A stretch of 8,693 nt of DNA from the NCBI GenBank assembly GCA_021443405.1, contig JABUUA010000009.1, forward strand, positions 56,701 through 65,393, written 5' to 3'. The notes under the pieces were generated by a model. It had not been told where the DNA came from, did not search any database, and worked only from the letters and a program-made list of their open reading frames with translations. This document shows, piece after piece, positions 1 through 6,563 of this stretch (position 1 is the first letter of the stretch; every line of letters begins with the position of its first letter). The DNA is from Bacteroidaceae bacterium (GTDB lineage: Bacteria > Bacteroidota > Bacteroidia > Bacteroidales > Bacteroidaceae). A program made the position numbers and the translations under genes.

Positions 1-1137
1 AGCGTCGATAATCCACTGGTCGATTTCGTCGGCGAAGGAATCGAGTGCCACGTCGTCGGCGTCGAATTCCTCGTCGTCGCCCAGTTCGCGGAAGACGTCG
101 ATGGTGTAGCCGCACAACATGCTGGCCAACTTGATGTTGGAACCGCCCTTACCGATGGCCAGGCTCACCTGGTCGGGGTCGAGCGTCACCTTCACCTTTC
201 TGTTCTCCTCGTCGATTTCCACCGTGTTCACCATGGCGGGGCTCAGGGCGCGGGCGATGAGCAACTGCTTGTTCGAACTGTAGGGCAGCACGTCTATGTT
301 CTCGCCACGCAGTTCGCGCACAATTCCGTGCACACGACTACCCTTCACACCCACGCAGGCTCCAACGGGGTCCACGCGGTCGTCGTAGCTCTCCACGGCC
401 ACCTTGGCGCGCTCGCCGGGGATGCGGGCCACGCGATGCACGGTGATGAGTCCGTCGGCAATCTCGGGCACCTCGGCCTCGAGCAGACGCTGGAGGAACA
501 TGGGGTCGGTGCGGCTCACGATGATTTTGGGATTGCCGTTGGCGTTCTCCACGCGGGTGATGACGGCGCGCACGGTGTCGCCCTTGCGAAAGAAATCGCC
601 GGGAATCTGCTCTGCGCGGGGCATCATCAGTTCGTTGTTCTCGTCGTCCACGAGCATGGTCTCGCGCTTCCAGGTCTGATAGACCTCGCCCGTGATGACC
701 TCGCCCACGCGGTCCTTGAACTGGTTGTACAGAGCGTCGTGCTCCAGCTCCAGGATGCGGCTGGCCAAAGTCTGGCGCAGCGTGAGGATGGTGCGGCGAC
801 CGAAGTCGTTGAGCATCACCTGCTGGCTCACTTCCTCGCCCACCTCGTAGTCGGGCTCGATGGCTTGTGCCTCGCTGAGGGCGATTTCCATGTTCTCGTC
901 GTGCACCTCGCCGTCGGCCACCACGGTGCGGTTGCGATAGATTTCGAGGTCGCCCTTGTCGGGGTTCACAATCACGTCGTAGTTCTCGTCGCTGCCATAC
1001 GTCTTGGCGATGGCGCTGCGGAAGCACTCCTCCAGCACGCTCACGAGGGTGGCGCGATCGATGTTCTTAGTCTCCTTGAATTCCGAGAACGAATCAATCA
1101 AATTGATGGTCTCGATTGCATTTTTCTTAGTTGCCAT
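1..1137 (-). CDS. nusA: Transcription termination/antitermination factor NusA, 3' end cut by window edge
   Basis: NusA binds RNA polymerase and nascent RNA in the cytoplasm and modulates pausing, termination and antitermination. The frame is open from an ATG at 1137 to base 1 (379 codons) with no stop, so the C-terminus lies off the left edge; Bacteroidetes NusA proteins are typically a little over 400 residues, so a few dozen are missing. Visible domains in order are an N-terminal polymerase-binding region (about 1-130, starting MATKKNAIETINLIDSF), an S1 RNA-binding domain (about 142-208), KH1 (about 232-300, with GVKG at 263-266) and KH2 (about 305-360, with GKGG at 329-332). It starts 18 bp after the rimP stop, in the conserved rimP-nusA order; infB would be expected next, outside the window. 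The leader is A-rich (minus strand) with no clear Shine-Dalgarno, as is usual in this phylum. Identity is essentially certain. Confidence 0.97.
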   Translation of the reverse strand, partial: MATKKNAIETINLIDSFSEFKETKNIDRATLVSVLEECFRSAIAKTYGSDENYDVIVNPDKGDLEIYRNRTVVADGEVHDENMEIALSEAQAIEPDYEVGEEVSQQVMLNDFGRRTILTLRQTLASRILELEHDALYNQFKDRVGEVITGEVYQTWKRETMLVDDENNELMMPRAEQIPGDFFRKGDTVRAVITRVENANGNPKIIVSRTDPMFLQRLLEAEVPEIADGLITVHRVARIPGERAKVAVESYDDRVDPVGACVGVKGSRVHGIVRELRGENIDVLPYSSNKQLLIARALSPAMVNTVEIDEENRKVKVTLDPDQVSLAIGKGGSNIKLASMLCGYTIDVFRELGDDEEFDADDVALDSFADEIDQWIIDA

Positions 1138-1155
1138 TTTATCTGTTTTTTGTTT

Positions 1156-1623
1156 TTACTTCATCTTTATCAGGTACTTAGTGTAGACCACCTCGTCGTA
1201 GCGGAGTTCCGTGGCCACCATCTCCTTTCGGGGTCGCTTCTCGCCCTCGTGCTTCACCTTCTGTTCCGAGGTGATGGTGAAGGTCTCATCGCACACGGCC
1301 GTGAGTTCGCCCTGCAGTTTCTTGCCGTCCTTGAGCTGCGTCTCCACGGGGTTGCCGATGTTCATCTCCCACTGCTGTCGCACGCGAAAGGGCTGTCCCA
1401 AGCCGGCGCTGCCCACCTCCAGTTCGTAGTCTTCCTCCTCGCGGTCGAAGTGGGCCTCGATGTGGCGACTCAGTTCGGCGCAGTCCTCAATCCAAACACC
1501 CTCGGGATGGTCGATGGTCACCTGGACGCGGTCGTCGGGGGTTACAGCCAGATCCACCAAGAAATACTCGGTCTGGTCCAGCCACTCGTTCACTACTTTC
1601 TCTACTGCTTTCTTGTCAATCAT
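1156..1623 (-). CDS. rimP: Ribosome maturation factor RimP
   Basis: RimP is a cytoplasmic factor needed for maturation of the 30S ribosomal subunit. The 155-residue product has the usual family length. It shows the N-terminal alpha/beta domain, with the family signature around residues 68-80 (YELEVGSAGLGQPF), followed by a C-terminal SH3-like barrel region containing NIGNPVETQLKDGKKLQG. The ATG at 1623 is the only sensible start. The gene lies directly upstream of nusA on the same strand with an 18-bp gap, matching the widely conserved rimP-nusA pairing, and the two are probably cotranscribed. A promoter-like -7 element lies about 70 bp upstream (1695-1702), with a hairpin between it and the start. 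The stop is TAA at 1156-1158. Nothing in the protein appears truncated or odd. Confidence 0.96.
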   Translation of the reverse strand: MIDKKAVEKVVNEWLDQTEYFLVDLAVTPDDRVQVTIDHPEGVWIEDCAELSRHIEAHFDREEEDYELEVGSAGLGQPFRVRQQWEMNIGNPVETQLKDGKKLQGELTAVCDETFTITSEQKVKHEGEKRPRKEMVATELRYDEVVYTKYLIKMK

Positions 1624-1655
1624 GTGTTGATAAAGTTACGTCTTTTATAAAAGCA

Positions 1656-1683
1656 AGTGAGGAACTCTTTCGGGCTCCTCACT
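1656..1683 (-). other. Hairpin in the rimP leader / downstream of the yfhO-like gene
   Basis: The arms AGTGAGGA (1656-1663) and TCCTCACT (1676-1683) are perfectly complementary over 8 bp with a 12-nt loop; on the minus strand a GU and a GC pair could extend the stem inward. On the minus strand the stem is followed by TGCTTTTATAAAAG, which has only a four-T run and is itself a 12-bp palindrome (CTTTTATAAAAG, 1642-1653). It could be a weak intrinsic terminator for the YfhO-like transcript. Alternatively it could be a 5' leader structure of the rimP-nusA mRNA, because the predicted promoter lies just upstream and would place this hairpin within the first few transcribed nucleotides. The sequence shows the hairpin; its function is inference. 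Confidence 0.55.
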
Positions 1684-1694
1684 CATCAACGGCA

Positions 1695-1725
1695 CAAAGT
1701 TACGATTTTTTTTCCGATTGGCATA
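1695..1725 (-). promoter_or_regulatory. Bacteroidetes-type promoter for rimP-nusA
   Basis: On the minus strand a -7 box TAACTTTG (plus-strand 1702-1695) fits the Bacteroidetes consensus TAnnTTTG exactly. The -33 region has TATG (plus-strand 1725-1722), three of four matches to TTTG, 19 bp upstream. The stretch between contains an A-tract. The rpsO promoter in this window has the same layout and the same CTTTGTGCCG core. Transcription would start near 1688 and give a leader of about 65 nt containing the 1656-1683 hairpin. A second, poorer match (TAACTTTA, plus-strand 1638-1631) lies almost at the rimP start codon and is less likely because it would leave almost no leader. Confidence 0.6.
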
Positions 1726-1774
1726 GGAAATCCGACTTTTTTCCCAAGAAAATCGTCACTTTTCCTACTTTTCT

Positions 1775-4306
1775 TTACTTTCTACCCCGCCAGAAATACT
1801 GGAGCAGCGCCCCCGCCAAAAGCAGGGCGAGCACGATTAACGCTCCGTAGGCGATGGTCTCGGTGCGGGTGATGCTGCTGGGCTTGAAGGTCATGACCAC
1901 CTCGTGACGACCCGGACCCACGTGAATGGCTCGCAACACATAGTTGACACGACCCACCTCGGTGGCCTTGCCATCCACGGTACACGTCCAGCCGGGATAG
2001 TAGATTTCGCTGAACACCAGCACACCGCCCTCGCTGCTCTCCACGGCATAGTGAAGCTCGTTCGCCTCGTACTTCGTCAGCTCGGTAGTGCCTCCTTCGG
2101 CGCCCGCCTCGCCCAGCACAGCGCGGAAACGCTCGTCGGCAATCGCCTGATGCTTGGTGTCGATGTAGTGGAGTCCGTCGATTTCCGCGTCGGCGTCGGC
2201 CACGTACTGAATGTCGTCCACGAACCACGCGTTGCCGTTGACCCAAGGATTCTGCACGGGAGCGCGACCGCCACCCTGCAGTCCGAGTTCCACATACTTC
2301 ATGTTGAGCATGTTGAGCACGGGGAACAGCGAATCGCCGTTGCACTCGTCGAGCATGCCGCTCGTGGCGGCGACAGCCTGCTGCAGCACGGGCATCTCCT
2401 TCGAGATGTGCTCCTCTATCAACTCCTGATAGCGGCGCAGCTTGGCGGCATGATAACCGCCGATGCTCTTGTGGAAATACGAGGTGGAGTTATCGTTGAA
2501 TGTGCTCACGGCCATGTTCAGCACGCGATAATAAGTGTCGGGGTCTTGCAAGATAAGTTCGTCGGCCTGCGTCTTCTGGTTCGTCTGCTGGAGACGGTTG
2601 GGCTGCACGAACATGTCGTCGCTCAGATAGCGCTTGTTCACGCCCCACATATCCACGAGACAGAGCAGCGTGATGCAGGCCACCATGCTCCATTCGCCGA
2701 TGCGGCGGAACCGATAGACCACCAGCACAGCAAAACCCACCACGATGACGATGAGACTGCGCATGGCGTCGGCGGTGAACACGGCGCGGCGCATGTCGTT
2801 GAGGTTGCGCATCAAGGCGTTCACGACTTCCGGCGGCCAGCCGTACTGCGTCAGGGGGGCGAGGGCGGCTTGCTCCTGTTGCGACATGTAGTTACCGAAG
2901 AAAACGTCGGGCATGAGCCAGAAAAGGAAGCAGACGCCGGCCGTCAGTCCGAACGAGACGAGCGCGCTGGTGCGAACCCACTTCTGGCGGACGGGGTCGG
3001 GGTTCTCGGCATTGTGAAGTTCGACGACCTCCTTCAGGGCCAGCATGCCCAGCATAGGAATGGTGAACTCCGCAATCACGAGTATCGAGGCCACAGTACG
3101 GAACTTGTCATACATGGGCACATAGTCGAGGAAAAAGTCGGTGAAGGGCATGAAATTCCTTCCCCACGAGAGCAGCACGCTCAGCACCGTGGCGGCCAAA
3201 AGTGCCCATTTCATCGGGCCTTTTACAATCAGAAGACCCAACACGAACAGGAAAAGAACGAAGGCTCCCACATACACGGGACCGCTGGTCATCGGTTGGT
3301 CGCCCCAGTATTGTCCGAGCTGCTGATAGACTTGCTGGAACTGCGGGTCGGCCTTCGCCATAGCCTCTTTGCTGCGACTCAAGGGCATCGAAGCACCGCC
3401 CTTGGTGTTCGGGATGAGCAGCGTCCACGTCTCGTCAATCCCGTAGCTCCACGCCGTGATGTAACTGCGCTCGAGACCGCTACTGGTCTGGTCGGCGGCG
3501 TCCTTGGTCTTCTGCGTCAGCTCGCTCTTGCCGCGCATGCTCTCCTTGCTGTACTCATACGTGTGGTAGAGGTTGGAGGCGTTGATGCACAGGCCTAACA
3601 GTCCGCCCACCAGAGCGGCGCCGCTGGCCTTCAGCCAACGGGTGAGCGCCTTGTCGCGGATGGCCTCCACCAAGTAAGCAAGGACCATCAACCCCATCAC
3701 AAAGAGGAAATAATAGGACATTTGCACGTGGTTCGACACCACTTGCAACGCCGTGAACAGTCCCGTGACCACAATTCCCCAGACGTATTTGCCGCGGTAA
3801 CAGAGCACCAGACCGGCAATGGTGGGAGGAATGAAGCTGAGCGCCAGCAACTTCCAGATGTGGCCCGCGGCGATGATGATAAAATAGTAACTACTGAACG
3901 CCCACAGTACCGCGCCGAGCGCCGCCATCCAAGCACGGAAGTCGAAGGCGCGCAACAGAATGTAGAAGCCGATGAGCATAAGGAATACATACGAGGCGTA
4001 GTCCGACAAGCCCTTGAGCCCCAGCGAATACACCGTCTGCACGCCGGACAAGGTCTCGGTGCTCGGGTAAGCGGGAGCAATCTGATAGGTGGGCATTCCG
4101 GAGAACAGACTGTTGGTCCAGCGGGTGCGCTCGCCGTCGTGCGTGTCGCGGTAGTGGTTCATCTCCACGGCCAGACCGTCGGCCGCGTTGTGGTCGGTGC
4201 CCGTGAGCACCGTGCCTTCACTGATGGGCGGCCAGAAATACGCCACGCTGACGACCACGAAGAACGCCAGCATCAGCACGTCGGGAAGTATCTTTTTGTA
4301 GTTCAC
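1775..4306 (-). CDS. YfhO-family multi-spanning membrane protein (putative GT-C-type glycosyltransferase)
   Basis: The 843-residue product resembles the YfhO family (Pfam YfhO), large GT-C-like integral membrane proteins. Bacillus YfhO is linked to glycosylation of lipoteichoic acid; the role of the Bacteroidetes versions is not established. Hydrophobic segments are visible near residues 8-25, 105-120, 126-147, 154-170, 175-190, 197-214, 228-242, 344-361, 367-380, 404-424, 447-465, 517-531, 539-553 and 818-837. The loop after the first segment has GTDHNAADG (36-44) and WTNSLFSGMPTY (63-74), in the position where GT-C enzymes carry their acidic catalytic loop. A long soluble region (about 555-815) includes GNAWFVDDI and the family hallmark YYPGWTCTVDGK (769-780). 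The start is GTG at 4306, with no in-frame ATG upstream; an internal ATG at codon 12 would lose the positively charged N-terminus, so GTG is preferred. It lies alone between rpsO and rimP, and no clear promoter was seen. Family assignment is firm; substrate is unknown. Confidence 0.88.
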   Translation of the reverse strand: MNYKKILPDVLMLAFFVVVSVAYFWPPISEGTVLTGTDHNAADGLAVEMNHYRDTHDGERTRWTNSLFSGMPTYQIAPAYPSTETLSGVQTVYSLGLKGLSDYASYVFLMLIGFYILLRAFDFRAWMAALGAVLWAFSSYYFIIIAAGHIWKLLALSFIPPTIAGLVLCYRGKYVWGIVVTGLFTALQVVSNHVQMSYYFLFVMGLMVLAYLVEAIRDKALTRWLKASGAALVGGLLGLCINASNLYHTYEYSKESMRGKSELTQKTKDAADQTSSGLERSYITAWSYGIDETWTLLIPNTKGGASMPLSRSKEAMAKADPQFQQVYQQLGQYWGDQPMTSGPVYVGAFVLFLFVLGLLIVKGPMKWALLAATVLSVLLSWGRNFMPFTDFFLDYVPMYDKFRTVASILVIAEFTIPMLGMLALKEVVELHNAENPDPVRQKWVRTSALVSFGLTAGVCFLFWLMPDVFFGNYMSQQEQAALAPLTQYGWPPEVVNALMRNLNDMRRAVFTADAMRSLIVIVVGFAVLVVYRFRRIGEWSMVACITLLCLVDMWGVNKRYLSDDMFVQPNRLQQTNQKTQADELILQDPDTYYRVLNMAVSTFNDNSTSYFHKSIGGYHAAKLRRYQELIEEHISKEMPVLQQAVAATSGMLDECNGDSLFPVLNMLNMKYVELGLQGGGRAPVQNPWVNGNAWFVDDIQYVADADAEIDGLHYIDTKHQAIADERFRAVLGEAGAEGGTTELTKYEANELHYAVESSEGGVLVFSEIYYPGWTCTVDGKATEVGRVNYVLRAIHVGPGRHEVVMTFKPSSITRTETIAYGALIVLALLLAGALLQYFWRGRK

Positions 4307-4338
4307 TGCTTGAAAGATTAAAGGTTATCGGCAGACTG

Positions 4339-4351
4339 CGGCGCTGCGCCG
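4339..4351. repeat. Small GC-rich inverted repeat upstream of the yfhO-like gene
   Basis: CGGCGCTGCGCCG is a perfect inverted repeat: 5-bp arms CGGCG/CGCCG around a CTG loop. It lies 33 bp upstream of the GTG start of the YfhO-like gene and just beyond the rpsO terminator T-tract, so it would sit in that gene's 5' leader. No T-run follows on either strand, so it is not an intrinsic terminator. A leader role is possible, but such short GC palindromes also arise by chance. Confidence 0.3.
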
Positions 4352-4367
4352 ACCGCCGTTGGTTAAC

Positions 4368-4397
4368 AAAAAAGCCCTCTCCTTTTCGGGAGAGGGC
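4368..4397 (-). terminator. Rho-independent terminator of rpsO
   Basis: The arms GCCCTCTCC (4374-4382) and GGAGAGGGC (4389-4397) form a perfect 9-bp GC-rich stem with a 6-nt loop. On the minus strand the stem is followed at once by six T residues (plus-strand A at 4368-4373). It begins 36 bp beyond the rpsO TAA stop, so it should end the monocistronic S15 transcript and separate it from the YfhO-like gene downstream. Confidence 0.93.
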
Positions 4398-4433
4398 CTA
4401 ACTCCGTATCTCTCTACGAGAGCACGTTGCATC

Positions 4434-4703
4434 TTACTTACGCAGACCGAGAGCCTTGACGATGGCACGATAGCGCATGATGTCGCGAGCCTTCAGGTAG
4501 TTCAGCAAAGCGCGACGCTTACCTACGAGACCCGTCAGAGCGCGCTCGGTGCTGTGGTCCTTGCGGTTCTGCTTCATGTGCTCAGTGAGGTGGCTGATGC
4601 GGTAGGTGAACAATGCGATCTGGCTCTCTGCACTACCCGTATCGGTAGCACCCTGGCCAAACTTGCTGAAGATCTCGGTCTTCTTCTCTGAATTCAAATA
4701 CAT
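4434..4703 (-). CDS. rpsO: 30S ribosomal protein S15
   Basis: S15 is a primary-binding protein of the 30S subunit that binds the central domain of 16S rRNA and contributes to a bridge with the 50S subunit. The product is 89 residues, the standard S15 length. It carries the family core: TGSAESQIALFTYRISHLTEHMK in the first half, then the rRNA-contacting DHSTERAL and GKRRALLNYLK, ending RAIVKALGLRK. The ATG at 4703 is preceded on the minus strand by AAGGA only 3 nt upstream, a weak Shine-Dalgarno-like match. The gene has its own promoter (4780-4811), a leader of about 70 nt with a palindrome, and its own terminator, so it is probably transcribed alone. Confidence 0.98.
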   Translation of the reverse strand: MYLNSEKKTEIFSKFGQGATDTGSAESQIALFTYRISHLTEHMKQNRKDHSTERALTGLVGKRRALLNYLKARDIMRYRAIVKALGLRK

Positions 4704-4732
4704 TTTTCCTTGTATTTTTTAGTTAAACTTGT

Positions 4733-4746
4733 TTGCTCATGAGCAA
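4733..4746 (-). promoter_or_regulatory. 14-bp palindrome in the rpsO 5' leader
   Basis: TTGCTCATGAGCAA is a perfect palindrome 29 bp upstream of the rpsO ATG and downstream of the predicted start of transcription, so it would be part of the S15 mRNA leader. It could form an RNA hairpin or act as an operator for a dimeric DNA-binding protein. In other bacteria S15 represses its own translation by binding leader structures, so an autoregulatory element is a reasonable guess. No match to a known S15 leader class was established. A perfect RNA hairpin would have to open the central pairs to make a loop, which weakens it. Confidence 0.4.
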
Positions 4747-4779
4747 CCTCTCTATGGTCACTCTTTGGCAAATGCGGCA

Positions 4780-4811
4780 CAAAGGTACTAATTTTTCTTG
4801 ATATAAGCATA
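4780..4811 (-). promoter_or_regulatory. Bacteroidetes-type promoter for rpsO
   Basis: On the minus strand the -7 box TACCTTTG (plus-strand 4787-4780) matches TAnnTTTG exactly. TATG (plus-strand 4811-4808) lies 20 bp upstream as an imperfect -33 element. An A-rich stretch sits between them. The core CTTTGTGCCG is identical to that of the rimP promoter in this window. The predicted leader is about 70 nt long. This promoter is back to back with the plus-strand esterase promoter, whose elements start at 4828. Confidence 0.65.
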
Positions 4812-4827
4812 ATTAACACTACATAAT

Positions 4828-4858
4828 TTTGCGCATAGAGCAGAAAATTGTATTTTTG
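4828..4858 (+). promoter_or_regulatory. Near-perfect Bacteroidetes promoter for the esterase/CotH unit
   Basis: TTTG (4828-4831) is separated by exactly 19 bp from TATTTTTG (4851-4858). This is the full Bacteroidetes primary sigma-factor pattern of TTTG, about 19 bp, then TAnnTTTG. Transcription would begin a few bases beyond 4858, leaving a leader of roughly 20 nt before the tandem GTG start codons at 4885 and 4888. The leader is AT-rich (ATACCTTATATATAATA) with no Shine-Dalgarno sequence. No operator-like repeat was seen, so the promoter may be constitutive or controlled by a factor not evident here. Confidence 0.75.
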
Positions 4859-4884
4859 TAGTCCAATATACCTTATATATAATA

Positions 4885-6534
4885 GTGGTGAAAACAAAGT
4901 TCGTCTGCATACTATTGCTCTTAATGACCACGGCAGCACACGCCCAATACCAAGGAATGGAGGACGTGAACAAGGTGGTGGACCTCACGCTCGACTCGCT
5001 CGACAAGGCCGCAACGGCCCGTCCCGCTGCAGGTTCGTCGCGCCGCGGCAGCAATCCCGTGCTTTTTCTCGTGGGCAACTCCACCATGCGAACCGGAACG
5101 CTGGGCAACGGCGACAACGGTCAGTGGGGCTGGGGTTACTACGCTCCCGACTATTTCGACGCCGAGAAAATCACGGTGGAGAACCAAGCGCTGGGCGGAA
5201 CGAGCAGCCGAACATTCTATCGTCGCCTGTGGCCCGACGTAAAGAAGGGCATTCGTCCGGGCGACTACGTAATCATTGAATTGGGACACAACGACAACGG
5301 CCCTTTCGACAGCGGGCGCGCCCGCGCCACCATCCGCGGCATTTCGGCCAGCGATTCCATGGAGGTCATCATCAAGGAGACGGGCGAGCACGAGACCGTG
5401 TACAGCTATGGTGAATATCTGCGCCGCTTCGTCAACGAGACGCGGGCTCTGGGCGCCCACCCCATCCTCATGTCGCTCACCCCGCGCAACGCCTACGCTG
5501 ACAGCGCCTCCCACCGGGTGGCCCGTGTGGACCAGACCTTCGGACTGTGGGCCCGACAGATTGCCGACGAGACGAATTGCCCCTTCGTGGACCTCAACGA
5601 ACTGTCGGCAGCCAAATATGAGCAGATGAGCGAGTGGAAGTTCAACTATCATTTTTATCTCGACCACATCCACACTTCGGCCTTCGGGGCACAACTCAAC
5701 GCGCGCTCGGCGGCGGAGGGACTGATGGCCTGCACCCACCCCGAGCTGCAAGCACTCAAGGGTTGCATGCACAACACTGCCCTACCCTCCACGGGCGTGA
5801 GACGACAGACGGGCAAGCCCGTGGTCTTCATCACGGGTGACTCGACGGTGAAGAACGCCGACAACGACGAGGACGGTATGTGGGGCTGGGGCGCACTGGC
5901 CGGCGACATCTTCGACCCGCGCAAGATTGTGGTGCAGAACGCCGCCATGGCGGGCCGCTCGTGCCGCACCTTCCTGCGCGAGGGACGTTGGGACAAGGTC
6001 GTCAACGACCTTCAACCGGGCGATTTTGTCCTTATCCAATTCGGTCACAATGATGCTGGCAACGAGCTGGCGCACGGCAAAGCTCGCAACGACATCGCGG
6101 GAACGGCAGACTCAAGCCACGTGTTCCGCGTCAACTTCAAAGGAGAGCGTCTCTACAACGAGGTGGTCTATACCTTCGGTTGGTATCTTCGCAAGATGAT
6201 TGACGACGTACGGCAGAAGGGCGCCACGCCCATCTTGGTGAGCCTCACCCCGCGCAACGAATGGAACGCCGGCAAGATAGAGCGCCGCAACGACTCGTTC
6301 GGTCGCTGGTATCGCGAGGTGGTAGAACAGACGGGAGTGGCTTTCATCGACCTCCACAACCTGTCGGCCGACACCTTCGACCGCATGGGAAAGGAACGAA
6401 CACAAGCCTGTTACAAGAACGACCACACCCACACCAGCAAGCAAGGCGCCCGCGTCAACGCCCAAAACATTGCCAAGGAACTGCGACACATCAAGAGTCC
6501 CTTGCGCCATTACCTAAGAAAATCTGCGCGATAA
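4885..6534 (+). CDS. Secreted tandem SGNH/GDSL esterase, rhamnogalacturonan-acetylesterase-like (CE12-type), two domains
   Basis: Enzymes of this family remove acetyl esters from pectic rhamnogalacturonan and related glycans; the substrate here is inferred. The 549-residue product has a signal peptide with probable cleavage after AHA at residue 20. Two homologous catalytic domains follow. Domain 1 (about 58-283) has GNSTM with Ser66, LGGTS (103-107), LGHND (133-137) and DHIHT with Asp260 and His263. Domain 2 (about 311-533) has GDSTV with Ser320, AGRS (356-359), FGHND (386-390) and DHTHT with Asp513 and His516. Both therefore keep the Ser, Gly, Asn and Asp/His set of SGNH hydrolases, though domain 1 has Asn in place of the block I Asp. 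Single-domain relatives are about half this length. The start is GTG at 4885, or the adjacent GTG at 4888; no ATG precedes the signal peptide. It heads a two-gene unit with the CotH-domain gene 25 bp downstream. Family is confident; exact substrate is not. Confidence 0.88.
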   Translation: MVKTKFVCILLLLMTTAAHAQYQGMEDVNKVVDLTLDSLDKAATARPAAGSSRRGSNPVLFLVGNSTMRTGTLGNGDNGQWGWGYYAPDYFDAEKITVENQALGGTSSRTFYRRLWPDVKKGIRPGDYVIIELGHNDNGPFDSGRARATIRGISASDSMEVIIKETGEHETVYSYGEYLRRFVNETRALGAHPILMSLTPRNAYADSASHRVARVDQTFGLWARQIADETNCPFVDLNELSAAKYEQMSEWKFNYHFYLDHIHTSAFGAQLNARSAAEGLMACTHPELQALKGCMHNTALPSTGVRRQTGKPVVFITGDSTVKNADNDEDGMWGWGALAGDIFDPRKIVVQNAAMAGRSCRTFLREGRWDKVVNDLQPGDFVLIQFGHNDAGNELAHGKARNDIAGTADSSHVFRVNFKGERLYNEVVYTFGWYLRKMIDDVRQKGATPILVSLTPRNEWNAGKIERRNDSFGRWYREVVEQTGVAFIDLHNLSADTFDRMGKERTQACYKNDHTHTSKQGARVNAQNIAKELRHIKSPLRHYLRKSAR

Positions 6535-6563
6535 TGCGCTTCAACAAACATACTTATTTATGA
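6534..6563 (+). other. Nine-codon mini-ORF bridging the esterase stop and CotH-gene start
   Basis: The last base of the esterase TAA is also the first base of an ATG (TAATG). That ATG opens nine codons (MRFNKHTYL) ending in a TGA that overlaps the ATG of the next gene (ATGA). A ribosome could in principle pass from the esterase through this mini-ORF to the CotH-domain gene by translational coupling. The arrangement is seen directly; a function is speculative and it may be chance. Confidence 0.2.

Noticed and set aside
1..1137. nusA apparently lacking a stop codon, possibly a broken gene
   Set aside because: The frame is open to the window edge and all domains up to KH2 are intact, so this is truncation by the window, not a pseudogene.
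328..1650. 440-codon plus-strand ORF opposite nusA and rimP
   Set aside because: It lies antisense to two certain genes, has a low-complexity His/Leu/Val-rich product with no recognisable domain, and is the expected antisense shadow of GC-rich coding sequence.
1700..1775. T-rich repeats (CGATTTTTTTT and CGACTTTTTT) between rimP and the YfhO-like gene
   Set aside because: They are imperfect, short and homopolymer-driven; on the minus strand a weak stem with GU pairs can be drawn, but it is not convincing as a terminator.
1904..3598. 564-codon plus-strand ORF inside the YfhO-like gene
   Set aside because: It is antisense to a well-supported membrane protein gene; the product is His-rich without motifs, signal peptide or ribosome-binding context.
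3722..4321. 199-codon plus-strand ORF opposite the start of the YfhO-like gene
   Set aside because: It has charged, low-complexity composition, lies antisense to clear transmembrane coding sequence and has no promoter or recognisable domain.
4694..5117. Small minus-strand ORFs (81 and 109 codons) over the rpsO/esterase intergenic region
   Set aside because: They overlap the two divergent promoters and the esterase start, with no recognisable product or ribosome-binding site.
4921..5772. 283-codon minus-strand ORF opposite the esterase
   Set aside because: It is antisense to the first esterase domain, whose catalytic motifs are intact; its own product shows no domain.
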